The position numbers and the translations under genes were made by a program. 64,000 nucleotides of DNA, from positions 24,015 to 88,014 of the forward strand of contig CAJTTT010000015.1 of NCBI GenBank assembly GCA_910579285.1. The letters run 5' to 3'. This stretch comes from an uncultured Lachnospiraceae bacterium. Its GTDB lineage: Bacteria > Bacillota > Clostridia > Lachnospirales > Lachnospiraceae. This document shows positions 42,877 to 52,799 of this stretch, piece after piece (positions within the stretch are counted from its first letter, which is position 1; every line of letters begins with the position of its first letter). The notes under the pieces are model-generated. The model was not told the origin of the DNA. It saw only the letters and a program-made list of their open reading frames with translations, and did not search any database.

Positions 42877-45135
42877 ATGGCTGTAAAAGAATTTCCTGCA
42901 GGCACGCAGTTAATCCAGAGCGAACAGAATCTGACTGCCCTGCATGTCATCGCTAAGGGGAGCGTCTGCGCTACCTACCCCGGCGGTACATTTTATCTGA
43001 AAAAAGGGGATGTCATCGGCATCTGTGAGATCTTTTTCGGTTCTCACTTTATCACTTACGAAACAGAGGAACCCACTGGGATTGCCTCCTATCCTTGCAC
43101 GGCCGCGCAGCTCTCTCTACTCATGTCAAAAAGCGTGGATCTGGCGAATATGTTCGTCTCCTCCCTGTTCCGGCAGTTCCGTGAGATCTATGACCAGTAC
43201 GAGCTGATGCGCTTTGACTGTGAAAATATTTACCACTTCCTGATGGACCGCTATGAGGAATATAAGTCATTCTGTGTCAAACATGGGTTTACCCCCAGGG
43301 CTTTACCCGATATGGAAGATCTGACGCCCCTTACGCTGGAGGAAGACCTGGAGCGCTGGCTGGACGGTTACTACGAGCAATTGACTGCTATGGTCACCGA
43401 AAAGTCTTCCAAGTTCCACAAGCCCGACTTCCTCGCAGGAGCGGTGCTGAAAGCCGATCAGGATATCCAGCGCATCATTTCCATATGCCGCGCTTTCTAT
43501 GACTACAAGGCAGAGATCGCAAGTCTTCTGATGAACGAGAACCATCTGGACTTCTTCGACCTCTATGCAAGCCTTCTTTATAAAATAGGTGCAAATGATA
43601 CGGATTCCACTACGGTGAGCGCAGCGATTTCCACCATTATGATCCAGTTGGAAGATCTGCCCTCCATTGACAAGGAAATGTATCAGCAGAGAGTCGCTGA
43701 ATACCGCACGAAATTAGAAAATCTCGGAGAAGGCTCGGACGAGGAATCCACTTCCGCGGACGATGCGGCTGACGTGGCGCAGTCCTTGAACACCATCCTC
43801 TCCTATGCCGAGGTGGATGTGGAAACCGCTGCCGCTTTCCGTGAGTCTGTCAATAAGTTTGCGAAGATGACGGATAAGAACGCTTCCGATGACGCTGCCA
43901 GAAAACTGCGCATGACGATCACCAAGCAGTTCTATGTCATTTACGAAAAGGCGTTCCTCAAGAGTCTGGCGGATCCCGCTTCCATTCCCAAGGTGGTGAA
44001 GATGTTCTTCAACTTCGGGTATGTGGATGAAAACCTGGCCGGACTGGAAAATGCCGCTTACCTGTATAATCTGGTCGACAAGCTTCCTACCGACCCCAAG
44101 CGCAAGGTTTACACGGTCTACGAATGGTTTACCGCCATCTACCAGGGGCAGAAGTCACCGAGCCGCAACGAGTTCGATTCCGACTTCCCCACCTTTCTGC
44201 GCGAACAGAAAATGTCGGGAAATATCACTGCCGCAGATGAAGCCCGGATGCAGAATGACCCGAAGGAGCAGGTACTCTTTGAAATACGCAACATGTTCCC
44301 TTCCGTCAACAAGATTACCTTTGGCCGTGTCCTGAGCTTCTGCCCGATCTTCTCGGAGCACAATGTCTTAAAGGAACTGGAAGGTTCTCTTGTCTCTGCC
44401 GATCAGGTTGAGACCGCCTTCAAGACCATCCGGGATATCGACTTCAGCGCTTACTACCGCGATGTGATCTACACGAACCCGGATATCGGCATCGGAAAAG
44501 AGACCATCGGTGTGGAGGTTCTCCCCGACATTATTCTGATGCCCAACGTGGGTACGCGCGGTATCGCCTGGCAGGAAATCGAGGGACGCAAACGTACAAC
44601 ACCGGCCCGCATGATGGTGTCCATCTTCCAGATGGAAGATCTGACCAATATTCTGGTCCGCCTGACCGGCGATTTCCGTTGGGAAATGTGCAAGCGCGTA
44701 CAGGGCGCACGCTGGAACGACATATCAGAAGCATCGCTCACAAGCGAATACTTCGACTACATCCAGTTCTACCGCAAGAATCAGGAATTGTCTGCCGATG
44801 CGAAGGATAAGATCAAGCTCGGCATGAAGAAGGCGAAAAACAGCTATAAGGAAATGTTCATCCGTGATTACGAAGCGTGGATTCTCTATGAGGGCGCCGG
44901 CTCACCCAGATTAAACAAGGTGTCCCGCAACATTATCTTCACCTACTGTCCTTTTTCCAAGGAGATCCGCACGAAGCTGATGGCGAACCCGCTTTACAAG
45001 GAAACCATGTCACGCTACGATATTAAACTTTCGCAGAAACTGCACCATTATGACAATGTGTTCCAGAAGCTGAAAAACACGGGCACTCCGATTCCTGAGG
45101 AGCTCCAGCAGCAGCGCGAGTACCTGTGCAAATAA
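42877..45135 (+). CDS. Large cytoplasmic protein with N-terminal cyclic-nucleotide-binding-like domain
   Basis: 752 residues, no signal peptide or membrane segment. Residues 1-115 fit a cNMP-binding beta barrel (EFPAGTQLIQSEQNLTALHVIAKGSV, split here by family numbering; FYLKKGDVIGICEIFF). The phosphate-binding GE...R-A motif is not preserved, so nucleotide binding is doubtful. The remaining 600 residues are mostly helical and match no domain I know; conserved-looking segments are NMFPSVNKITFGRVLSFCPIF and GTRGIAWQEIEGRKRTTPAR. It is monocistronic with its own promoter and a downstream terminator. Possibly a signalling or scaffold protein; function unknown. Confidence 0.75.
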   Translation: MAVKEFPAGTQLIQSEQNLTALHVIAKGSVCATYPGGTFYLKKGDVIGICEIFFGSHFITYETEEPTGIASYPCTAAQLSLLMSKSVDLANMFVSSLFRQFREIYDQYELMRFDCENIYHFLMDRYEEYKSFCVKHGFTPRALPDMEDLTPLTLEEDLERWLDGYYEQLTAMVTEKSSKFHKPDFLAGAVLKADQDIQRIISICRAFYDYKAEIASLLMNENHLDFFDLYASLLYKIGANDTDSTTVSAAISTIMIQLEDLPSIDKEMYQQRVAEYRTKLENLGEGSDEESTSADDAADVAQSLNTILSYAEVDVETAAAFRESVNKFAKMTDKNASDDAARKLRMTITKQFYVIYEKAFLKSLADPASIPKVVKMFFNFGYVDENLAGLENAAYLYNLVDKLPTDPKRKVYTVYEWFTAIYQGQKSPSRNEFDSDFPTFLREQKMSGNITAADEARMQNDPKEQVLFEIRNMFPSVNKITFGRVLSFCPIFSEHNVLKELEGSLVSADQVETAFKTIRDIDFSAYYRDVIYTNPDIGIGKETIGVEVLPDIILMPNVGTRGIAWQEIEGRKRTTPARMMVSIFQMEDLTNILVRLTGDFRWEMCKRVQGARWNDISEASLTSEYFDYIQFYRKNQELSADAKDKIKLGMKKAKNSYKEMFIRDYEAWILYEGAGSPRLNKVSRNIIFTYCPFSKEIRTKLMANPLYKETMSRYDIKLSQKLHHYDNVFQKLKNTGTPIPEELQQQREYLCK

Positions 45136-45280
45136 GTCCACCACGCTAATATAGTGTTATTCTTCTGTAATATATTTATAGACTGTCAAAGGGAAAAACG
45201 GTATATTAATTACAGACTTGATCACGGAAGTCAAGTCGGCAATAGCAATTCCGAAGAATTCCCCTTTTACACAAGCAAGA

Positions 45281-45309
45281 ACCCCGAAGGTCAGACCTCC
45301 GGGGTTTTT
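45281..45309 (+). terminator. Intrinsic terminator between convergent genes
   Basis: 11-bp stem ACCCCGAAGGT/ACCTCCGGGGT with one mismatch and a CAG loop, followed on the plus strand by TTTTTG. It lies about 150 bases past the cNMP-like gene and 70 from the end of the convergent MFS gene. Confidence 0.7.
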
Positions 45310-45380
45310 GCTTTGTAAAAATATATTTCGCAGTGCAGGCTCGAGAAACCTTCGTCTCTCCTCTGTCTGCGCACTGCTCA

Positions 45381-46688
45381 TTACTTTCGCGAATGATCCG
45401 TACTTGCAGGCTTCACAAAGAACAGGCTGATGACCAGCGCGATAATATAGAGCACAATCGTGAAGTACAGCACGTTCTGATATCCCACAGGATTGACCAT
45501 GTTGCCGTGGGAATCCTCGATGAAGCTGCCTGTGTTGCTCACGATCAAGGTTGCGATCTGGTTGCCGGTAAGACCCGCAAACGCCCATGCGGAAAGGGTG
45601 ATACCGTGGAGCGCGCTGATGCTGCCCATGCCGTAATGGTCGGAAAGCAGGGTCGGCACATTGGAGAAGCCGCCGCCGTATCCGGCATTTACTATAAAGA
45701 TCAGAGCCAGCACGAGAACGATCAGGAGCATGTTGCCTTCGCCGTTCTTGATACCGCCCGTGAGCATTACCGCGCCTGTAAATATAATCGAGAGCACGAA
45801 GATCAGCTTGTAAATCGTATTTCTGTCCTTCATCAGATCCGCCCACGCGGAGAAGCCGAGACGGCCGCCCGCATTGAAGACTGCGGACACTGTGGAGATC
45901 ACGCCGACCACGCCAGCCAGACCGATACATTTCACGATCATCTTCTCCTGGGAGATCAGTGCAAGACCGCATGTGATGTTGATGTAGAACATCAGCCAGA
46001 TGCCGACATAGTTGCTGACAGGACGGGTTTTGATGGTAGCCATGATGCCCTGTCCTTTTTCTTTCTTCTGGGGCTCATGCCAGCCTGCCGGCTTCGCCAG
46101 AAGAAGATGGCCCACAAACATCATTACAAAGTAGACCGCTGCGAGGATATAAAACATCTTGTAGATGCCGCCCTCACCGAGATTTGCCAGAAGCGCCTGC
46201 ATGATAGGGCTTGCAATCGCTTTCGCACCGCCAAAGCCCGCTACCGCGAGACCTGTGGCAAGACCTTTCTTATCCTCAAACCAGAGCATGAGAGTCTTTA
46301 CCGGGGAGAGATAGCCGGTTCCCAGGCCGACACCCATGATAAAGCCATAGCAGACATAAATGCCTACCAGCGCAAGCACGCTGCCGGGATGGGTGCCTCC
46401 ATAATAGATGAAGAATCCCGTGCCCGCCATACCGAGGGAGAATGTGATCGTTGCGATCAGCGAAGACTTGTGAATGTCCTTCTCCACCACATTGCCCAGA
46501 AATGCCGCGGACATGCCGAGGAAGAAGATGGCAAAGCTGAATGCCCACTCCGTAGCTGCCTTGGAAAAGCCTATGTAGTCAGCGATCTCCTGACTGAAAA
46601 TAGACCAGCAGTACACCGTACCGATACTGAAGTGCAGGAGCAATGCCGGGATCGCGGCACGCACCCATTTGTTTTGACAGTTTTTCAT
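45381..46688 (-). CDS. MFS transporter, oxalate/formate antiporter (OFA) family
   Basis: 435-residue, twelve-helix carrier. The first helix region ALLLHFSIGTVYCWSIFSQEI is typical of OFA members. Between helices 2 and 3, GMSAAFLGNVVEKDIHKSS is followed by GVGLGTGYLSPVKTLMLWFEDKKGLATGLAVAGFGGAKAI (family signature, shortened here by reading as two parts). Substrates in the family are small carboxylates; which one is carried cannot be told. Monocistronic, promoter at 46787-46815. Confidence 0.9.
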   Translation of the reverse strand: MKNCQNKWVRAAIPALLLHFSIGTVYCWSIFSQEIADYIGFSKAATEWAFSFAIFFLGMSAAFLGNVVEKDIHKSSLIATITFSLGMAGTGFFIYYGGTHPGSVLALVGIYVCYGFIMGVGLGTGYLSPVKTLMLWFEDKKGLATGLAVAGFGGAKAIASPIMQALLANLGEGGIYKMFYILAAVYFVMMFVGHLLLAKPAGWHEPQKKEKGQGIMATIKTRPVSNYVGIWLMFYINITCGLALISQEKMIVKCIGLAGVVGVISTVSAVFNAGGRLGFSAWADLMKDRNTIYKLIFVLSIIFTGAVMLTGGIKNGEGNMLLIVLVLALIFIVNAGYGGGFSNVPTLLSDHYGMGSISALHGITLSAWAFAGLTGNQIATLIVSNTGSFIEDSHGNMVNPVGYQNVLYFTIVLYIIALVISLFFVKPASTDHSRK

Positions 46689-46786
46689 ACCTTTACCTGT
46701 TATCCTTTCGTTTATATTGAGCCAGATACCCCGTCACTGATAACAGGATTCTAACCCTCTCACTAAAACTGTTTCTAACCTTTATC

Positions 46787-46815
46787 ATTTTAAAACAAAA
46801 CGACTGGAATTTCAA
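46787..46815 (-). promoter_or_regulatory. Promoter of the OFA transporter gene
   Basis: Minus strand TTGAAA (46810-46815), 17-base spacer, TAAAAT (46787-46792). The leader is about 95 bases. Confidence 0.6.
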
Positions 46816-46899
46816 GCCACATTCACGCACGTTGCCACGTTTTTGCCCATCATTCCGCCATCGGAGACGCACCGCCTGACCCTGCGCTTCTTTCGCCTC

Positions 46900-48696
46900 T
46901 CATTTTAACACCAGCGCCGAAAATCCCGGCATCACAGCCCTGCCGTTCTCAAACAGAATTTCTTCCTCCCCCGTCACAAGCGTGCCGCGGATCTCCGTCT
47001 CTGTGCCGATCTGTTTTCCATTCAAGGTGATCCCTGTCAGATCCAGTTCTTCCGTTTCCGCCCCTGTCACAAACACGAGCAGAAGCTCTGAATCCCCATA
47101 AATCTTTTTGATGGCGCAGACATTTTCCTTCGTATCCTCCGCCAGAAAATCCCCCACAAGGACATATTCCGCCTTCCCGCGGGCAATCTCCGGGTTCTGG
47201 TTGCGGATCTTTAGAACCTTCTTATAAAACTGATAGACGGAACGTTCGTCCTTCTCCTGCTCTTCCAGGCTCTCAAACTTCATCTTCACGTCTTCCATAT
47301 CCGCCGGACCGTCGCACATCCCCTCCGCGCCGGGATCCATGCTCCAGTACATAGGCGCGCGCTTGTTCTCGTCCTTGCCGGAGCCTTTCATGCCCAGCTC
47401 CTCCCCGTAGTAGAGGAAGGCCGATCCGCTCATAAACAGATTCATGGCGCCCGCCATCTTCGTCTGCGCAGCAGAATTTTCCCCCGCATAGTAACCCGCG
47501 CTTCTGCCCATATCGTGGTTGGTATAAAAAGGAGCATCAATGTAATCCGGGTTGCAGGCCCCGAACATCTCCTCCAAAGAACTGACCGCAGCTCCATATT
47601 TGGCTGCCGATGAGCCGTTCAGCACCTTGGATATGATGCCGTCCTTGTCCGCAAAGGCAAAGTTGAAAACACTGTCGATGCCGCTCTCATAATAGGGCGC
47701 GTAGTCCGCCATATCAAGCCATGCTTCGCCCACAAGATAGGCGTCTGGTTTCTGTTTCTTGACCGTATCAGTCAGCCACGTCAGAAAGTCAATATTGGAC
47801 TGTGGCGCGCCGGAATAAAATTCTTTTACCGCATCCAGACGGAAACCGCCTACGCCCATGTCCAGCCAATACCGTGTGATTTTCGCGATCTCTTCCCGCA
47901 GGGGTTCACAGTCTAAATTAAAGTCCGGCATCTCCGACCAGAACTGCGCCTCATAATACCAGTCGGTCCCCTCCACGGGATAGTAACCGCCGCTCTGCTC
48001 TCTGGAAAAATGATAATAGTCAAAATAAGGACATGCCTCTGCGTCCGGCTCCGCACCGTCCAGCTCTTTCAGATACGCGCATGCCTCCTGGAACCACGCA
48101 TTTTGCGAAGAGCTATGGTTCAGCACCAGATCCATGATCACCTTGATGCCCCGCCTGTCGCACTGGCGAAGCAGCTCCTCAAAGTCCTCCAGCGTGCCGT
48201 ACGCCTCGTCTATGGCATAATAGTCTGCCACATCATACTTGTGATATGTCGGAGAAGGGTGCACCGGCATCAGCCAGATCCCGTTACAGCCCAGATCCGA
48301 ATCCGTGGCATCATCCCCGTCATTGATGTAATCCAGCCGGGAAATCAGCCCCTGCAAGTCTCCCACGCCGTCTCCGTCACTGTCACAGAAGGAGTAGACA
48401 AACACCTCATAGTACGTCCGATAATTGTCGTCAATCATCTGCAGAGGGATCTGCTCCCACGGCTCCTTGACAGAAATCCCTGCATCCACCTGCTCTCCTG
48501 CCTCACTGCTGCCAGCGGCATCCGTCCCTCCCGGTACGTCCTTCGCCGCCTGCTCCTGCGTTTCGCTGCCCACAGCCCCGGGATTTTCCTCCCCAAACGA
48601 GTTTTGCAGGGGGATATTCTCCCCCTGCATACCACAGCCGCAAAGCAGCGCCGCTGACAAAACACCTGCCAGGGCTCTCTTTTGCGCATTTTTCAT
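46900..48696 (-). CDS. Alpha-amylase-family (GH13) lipoprotein
   Basis: 598 residues. Lipoprotein signal with lipobox LLCGC (Cys21), so the enzyme is anchored outside the cell. The GH13 barrel is complete: DLVLNHSS (region I), GFRLDAVKEFY with the nucleophile Asp (II), VGEAWLD with the acid Glu (III) and YTNHDMGR (IV). Family hydrolyses alpha-glucans; maltodextrin is the probable substrate. Its start overlaps the MalG-like stop by ATGA, so it is translationally coupled to the transporter operon and probably feeds it. Confidence 0.93.
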   Translation of the reverse strand: MKNAQKRALAGVLSAALLCGCGMQGENIPLQNSFGEENPGAVGSETQEQAAKDVPGGTDAAGSSEAGEQVDAGISVKEPWEQIPLQMIDDNYRTYYEVFVYSFCDSDGDGVGDLQGLISRLDYINDGDDATDSDLGCNGIWLMPVHPSPTYHKYDVADYYAIDEAYGTLEDFEELLRQCDRRGIKVIMDLVLNHSSSQNAWFQEACAYLKELDGAEPDAEACPYFDYYHFSREQSGGYYPVEGTDWYYEAQFWSEMPDFNLDCEPLREEIAKITRYWLDMGVGGFRLDAVKEFYSGAPQSNIDFLTWLTDTVKKQKPDAYLVGEAWLDMADYAPYYESGIDSVFNFAFADKDGIISKVLNGSSAAKYGAAVSSLEEMFGACNPDYIDAPFYTNHDMGRSAGYYAGENSAAQTKMAGAMNLFMSGSAFLYYGEELGMKGSGKDENKRAPMYWSMDPGAEGMCDGPADMEDVKMKFESLEEQEKDERSVYQFYKKVLKIRNQNPEIARGKAEYVLVGDFLAEDTKENVCAIKKIYGDSELLLVFVTGAETEELDLTGITLNGKQIGTETEIRGTLVTGEEEILFENGRAVMPGFSALVLK

Positions 48697-49535
48697 CCTT
48701 TTACCGAGCCTCCTGTAATACCCTCCACATAGAACTTCTGCATAATCAGGAACAGAATCGAAATCGGCACGGATATCACCACGCCGCCTGCGCAGAATAC
48801 GGAGAAATATTTCGCGATCATGGACTTGCCCAGCATGTTGAACAGGCCGATCGCCACCGTCCAGTCTGTCGCGATGCCGGAGTTGAGCATCAGCTTCGCG
48901 AACACGAAGTCACCCCAGGGTATCAGGAAGGAGCTGATAACTGTGTACACGATGATGGGCTTGGACAGCGGAATGATAATCTTCCAGAAAATCTTCGCCT
49001 CGGAAGCGCCTTCCAGTCTGGCCGCCTCACTTAGGGAAACGGAAATCGTGTCCATAAACCCTTTACAGATCAAGAAACCCAGACCCGCGCCCGCGGAATA
49101 CACGATTATCATTCCGATATGACTGTTCGTCAGATTAAACGTCTTTAAGATAAAGTAAATGGCGATCATGGAAAGCACGCCCGGGAACATATTTAAGATA
49201 ATGCTGAAACTCATCAGCGTCTTTCTGCCCGGGAACCGCAGCTTACTCATGGTATAGCTCACCATCAGCACAAGAATGGTAGAAATCACACAGGTAAAAA
49301 TCGCGATTACCAGCGTATTCAGAAACCACTTGTTATACTGCACGATGGAATCTGACCGCAGGAATAACTGCGCGTAGTTGTCGAGCGTCCATGTCTCCGG
49401 GAAGAAGTGGGAGGTGTTGATTCCCTTATACCCGCTAAACGAGGTGACAAACAGCCAGAGAATCGGTATCAGCCACACAACAGCCAGGAGAAGCAGAACA
49501 GCATGTCTTAAAATAGAATGAATCGTCTTTTTCAT
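48693..49535 (-). CDS. Carbohydrate ABC transporter permease, MalG/GanQ type
   Basis: 280-residue inner-membrane permease with six predicted helices. The EAA loop that contacts the ATPase is EAARLEGASEAKIFWKIIIP. The C-terminus YVEGITGGSVKG is characteristic of MalG relatives. Overlaps MalF by one base (TAATG) and the amylase gene by four (ATGA). The transporter carries no ATPase gene of its own, as usual for MalEFG systems that share MsmK/MalK. Confidence 0.93.
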   Translation of the reverse strand: MKKTIHSILRHAVLLLLAVVWLIPILWLFVTSFSGYKGINTSHFFPETWTLDNYAQLFLRSDSIVQYNKWFLNTLVIAIFTCVISTILVLMVSYTMSKLRFPGRKTLMSFSIILNMFPGVLSMIAIYFILKTFNLTNSHIGMIIVYSAGAGLGFLICKGFMDTISVSLSEAARLEGASEAKIFWKIIIPLSKPIIVYTVISSFLIPWGDFVFAKLMLNSGIATDWTVAIGLFNMLGKSMIAKYFSVFCAGGVVISVPISILFLIMQKFYVEGITGGSVKG

Positions 49536-50962
49536 TATTGATATTCCTCCTCCTTATCTCCCTTAATCGTCCTTGTAAACGTAATGAGCGTAAACGCCGC
49601 ACAGATGATAAATACGACAATACCGATCACGGACGCCATCTTATAGTTGTAATACTCATTTGTCAGCCTGAACAGCCAGGTAACCAGCAGGTCGATCTCC
49701 TTCGCATTGGAGTTTGCCAGAAGCTGGTCGCTCGTGACGTACACGTCCTGCGTCAGCAGATAAATCACATTGAAGTTGTTAATATTCTTGACAAAGTCTG
49801 TAATCAGACTCGGCCCGGTTATAAAAAGCATGTACGGCATCGTGATCTTCACAAAGATCTGGAGCGGATTCGCACCATCGATTCTCGCGCTCTCTATCTG
49901 ATCTTCGGGAATGTTCATCAGCACGCCCGTTGCTATCAGCATCTGGTACGGAATGCCGACCCAGATATTGATAATAACGATCATCACCTTCGCCCAGCCC
50001 GGATTGGTCAGGAACGGGATGTAACTCAGATTCGCGGAAACAAGTCCCACATTCTTGAGAAAATCCGTAAGACCAATGTTCGCGCAGAAGGTATTGACGA
50101 TACCGCTGTCTGCGAAGAAGTTTCTTACCAGAAGCAGCGTCACAAACTGCGGCACCGCGATGGCGATGATAAAGAGCGTTCTCCACATCTTCGGCAGCTT
50201 CGTCTTCTTATTATTGATAAACTTGGCGAGCAGGATACCACCGATGTAAGTTGTAAAGGTAGCAAGCACCGCCCACTCCAGTGTCCAAGTCAATACTTTC
50301 TTAAAGGAATACCCAAAAGTCACTGTCACGGAATCCGTAAACAGACTCTTAAAGTTTGACCAGCCAACCCATGTAAACAACGCGCTGGGCGGCATATGCT
50401 GCTGGTCATAATTGGTAAATGCCACCGCCACCAGTACCAGAATCGGCAGAATATTCATTATGACAATACCGATCGCCGGCAGGGTCAGCAGGGTAATATG
50501 AAATTTTTCATTAAATAATGCCTGCACATCCTCCTTAAAGGTATTGATGTGCTCTCCGTTTTCTTTCTGGATCTGCAGACGGTAAACCGCTTTCATGTTT
50601 GCGATCCAGAACAAAACAAATACAAAAATGATAAACAGTGCAATAATGGAATTTAACAGAATCAGGAAAGAATTATCATAGTCATTGACCGTGCTGGTCA
50701 TAGTCAGCGGATCAAACACCTGCTCAAACTGCACGGTACCGAGTGTTCCGAATTTAGCCAGGTTTGGCGCCGCAAAGCCGACACACAGCACGGCAAACAA
50801 CGCTTCCACCAGCAGCATGATCAGCCCGTTCACTACCTGTTTTCTGCCAAAGTAACCAGCCCCCATCACAACCGCAGTCAGCTTAACCCACACATCTCCC
50901 TTGACAAAGGCAATTCCAAAATTCTTAAAGTAATCTCCTATCGCATTTAATGCCTTCTTCAT
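49535..50962 (-). CDS. Carbohydrate ABC transporter permease, MalF/GanP type
   Basis: 475-residue permease from the ATG at 50962, with GGAGG at 50968-50972; upstream in-frame ATGs have no site. It has an N-terminal cytoplasmic segment (DYFKNFGIAFVKGDVWVKL), extra helices typical of MalF, and the EAA-like loop IESARIDGANPLQIFVKITMP. Partners with the MalG-like protein. Whether the substrate is maltodextrin or galacto-oligosaccharide is open, since both GH13 and GH53 genes flank the transporter. Confidence 0.92.
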   Translation of the reverse strand: MKKALNAIGDYFKNFGIAFVKGDVWVKLTAVVMGAGYFGRKQVVNGLIMLLVEALFAVLCVGFAAPNLAKFGTLGTVQFEQVFDPLTMTSTVNDYDNSFLILLNSIIALFIIFVFVLFWIANMKAVYRLQIQKENGEHINTFKEDVQALFNEKFHITLLTLPAIGIVIMNILPILVLVAVAFTNYDQQHMPPSALFTWVGWSNFKSLFTDSVTVTFGYSFKKVLTWTLEWAVLATFTTYIGGILLAKFINNKKTKLPKMWRTLFIIAIAVPQFVTLLLVRNFFADSGIVNTFCANIGLTDFLKNVGLVSANLSYIPFLTNPGWAKVMIVIINIWVGIPYQMLIATGVLMNIPEDQIESARIDGANPLQIFVKITMPYMLFITGPSLITDFVKNINNFNVIYLLTQDVYVTSDQLLANSNAKEIDLLVTWLFRLTNEYYNYKMASVIGIVVFIICAAFTLITFTRTIKGDKEEEYQ

Positions 50963-51028
50963 ATGAACCTCCATGCCAAAGTCGTTTTCTGCAAACAAAT
51001 CCCTTCTGAAAACAAACCATCTTCCTTC

Positions 51029-51060
51029 AAAAAGAGGGCGAGTGAACACCACTCACCCTC
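51029..51060 (-). terminator. Hairpin with T-run between malE-like and malF-like genes
   Basis: Minus strand stem GAGGGTGAGTG/CACTCGCCCTC with one mismatch, followed by TTTTT. In the middle of an operon it probably lets only part of transcription continue, giving more binding protein than permease. Confidence 0.65.
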
Positions 51061-51079
51061 CTCTTTCCACTTATTATAA

Positions 51080-51184
51080 CTGCGAAGCAAACCCCGCTGA
51101 GTTAAATCTTCCGTCTCTCCAAGCCGCGGCTGCGAAGCAGTCCCGTTTACGAGTTTGCGAAGCAAATCTCGCGGAGTTAAATCG
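51080..51184. repeat. Imperfect direct repeats containing GCGAAGCAAA
   Basis: ACTGCGAAGCAAACCCCGCTGAGTTAAATC (51080-51109) and TTTGCGAAGCAAATCTCGCGGAGTTAAATC (51154-51183) share about 25 of 30 positions, split by a shorter third copy (CTGCGAAGCAGTCCCG, 51130-51145). Situated between the malE-like stop and the hairpin upstream of malF. May be an RNA-stabilising intercistronic element. Confidence 0.5.
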
Positions 51185-51199
51185 AAGATTTTACTCCAT

Positions 51200-52564
51200 T
51201 TATTCAACGGGCGCCGTGATACCCTCTACCGTCGTATCCAGAAGCTCCTGCAGATCGGTTCCGTCAGGATTGCCGGATGCAAGAATCTGTCCAAGCGTCT
51301 CTGCGGGAGACCAGAAGTTGCCGCCTACACGCTGAGGTGTCGCGTATGCTGCCTGCGCTGCCAGAGCGGAGATCGCCGGATTTGCCTGTACCGCATCAGA
51401 AGATGCTGCCGCAAGGTTTGCAGGGCCAAGGCCTCTTGCCTCAAATCTTGCTGTCTGTGCTGCCTCGTTGGTTAAGAACTCTGCTAAGAGCATTGCCCAG
51501 CCCACATTCGCGGAGTGCGGGTTTACACCGATCATCTTATAACCGGAGTAGGAAGACATCTGATAATCCTTGCCGCCTGCATTGAAGGTAGGAAGTTTGG
51601 TTGCCGCATAGTTCTCGCCCCATGCTTCCGCTGCCGTCTCTGCTCTCCATGTACCGTTTACACATGCAGCCACATTACCCTCTGCAATCTGGACAGCCAT
51701 ATCCTCATCGTTCATATCTACGAGCACGTTGGATGCTGTCAGATCAAGGATCGCCTGCGCTACATCCGTACCGCCGGGGCTGTTCCATGCACATGTGTTG
51801 GTAAGGCCGTCATCATTCAGTGTCAGCTCAAGGCCTGCGCCCTGGAAGAATGCGTAAATGTACCAGCCGTTAGAGATATCCATAGCGATCTTCTTGCCAG
51901 CCGCACCGGCTACCTCAACCATCTTCTCCAGAGACTGTACATCGCTCTCGGAGAATACGGAAGAATCATAGAACATAAAGTAACCGTTGTCAGCCGTCAT
52001 CGGATAAGCGTATACCTTTCCGTCCACAGCAGCCGCTTCCACCGCGCCGGTCACATTCTCATTTACTACATCAAAGGTGTAATTTGCTACCACCTCCTGA
52101 AGTGCGCCCGCTTTTACCAGCTCGTTGATCTGGTCATCCGCAAATGCATATACGTCCGCTGCCGCCTCTACGTCCGTCAGAACCGTGTCCTTCGCAGTAG
52201 ACTCACTCTCTGCACCGAGTGTAATATCAAAAGTTACGTCAGGATATGCCGCCTTGAACTCGTCCAGCAGCTTGGTTGTGAGATCCTGGTCCTCCTCGGA
52301 AGCCCATACCTTAAGTGTTACCGTACCTGTCGTTGCCGCAATCAGGTTTGCAATCGGGTCTGTTCCCTCTGCCGCTGCTGCGGGAGCCTCTACCGCCGGA
52401 GCCTCCTCTGCTGCCGGAGCATCCGCTGCAGGTTCCTCAGCCGCAGGCGCTTCCGCTGCCGGCGCTTCTGCCGCAGGCGCCTCAGCCGCACCGCCGCCAC
52501 AGCCTGTCAGACAGCCGACTGTCATCGCTGTTGCCAGTAATGTTGCCAATACTTTCTTTTTCAT
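51200..52564 (-). CDS. Carbohydrate ABC transporter substrate-binding lipoprotein, MalE type
   Basis: 454 residues. Lipoprotein signal with lipobox CLTGC (Cys22), Ala/Glu/Pro linker (residues 27-70), then an SBP_bac_1 fold: TVTLKVWASEEDQDLTTKLL, FDITLGAESESTAKD, VYAYPMTADNGYFMFYD. First gene of the malEFG-amylase operon. Strong promoter 230 bases upstream with a leader full of palindromes (next entries). Confidence 0.93.
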   Translation of the reverse strand: MKKKVLATLLATAMTVGCLTGCGGGAAEAPAAEAPAAEAPAAEEPAADAPAAEEAPAVEAPAAAAEGTDPIANLIAATTGTVTLKVWASEEDQDLTTKLLDEFKAAYPDVTFDITLGAESESTAKDTVLTDVEAAADVYAFADDQINELVKAGALQEVVANYTFDVVNENVTGAVEAAAVDGKVYAYPMTADNGYFMFYDSSVFSESDVQSLEKMVEVAGAAGKKIAMDISNGWYIYAFFQGAGLELTLNDDGLTNTCAWNSPGGTDVAQAILDLTASNVLVDMNDEDMAVQIAEGNVAACVNGTWRAETAAEAWGENYAATKLPTFNAGGKDYQMSSYSGYKMIGVNPHSANVGWAMLLAEFLTNEAAQTARFEARGLGPANLAAASSDAVQANPAISALAAQAAYATPQRVGGNFWSPAETLGQILASGNPDGTDLQELLDTTVEGITAPVE

Positions 52565-52583
52565 AATTTAACTCTCTCCTTTC

Positions 52584-52770
52584 GACTTTTTAAAAGTCAT
52601 TTTTTGATTGTATGCAAAGTGCAGAACCGCAGTACGAATTGTCGTAATTCCGCACTTGATACCGCTGTTTGGCGTCTATTTGCCCGTCCGCCCGGGGCGC
52701 CGCGCCCGTGTGGCAGTCAGGGTTTTTATTTCCTAATATGTTAGGAAATAGAGAAAGGACTAGTCCTTTC
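52584..52770 (-). promoter_or_regulatory. Structured 5' leader of the malE operon with four palindromes
   Basis: Within 190 bases: GACTTTT-T-AAAAGTC (52584-52598); an interrupted stem AAGTGC..GCACTT with inner TACGA/TCGTA (52617-52657); ATTTCCTAA-TATG-TTAGGAAAT (52728-52749); and an 18-bp perfect palindrome GAAAGGACTAGTCCTTTC (52753-52770). No known riboswitch was recognised. The rest of this 300-base gap is promoter. Confidence 0.6.
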
Positions 52771-52799
52771 TGCGAAAATTTCGCACCGCGTTTACGTTA

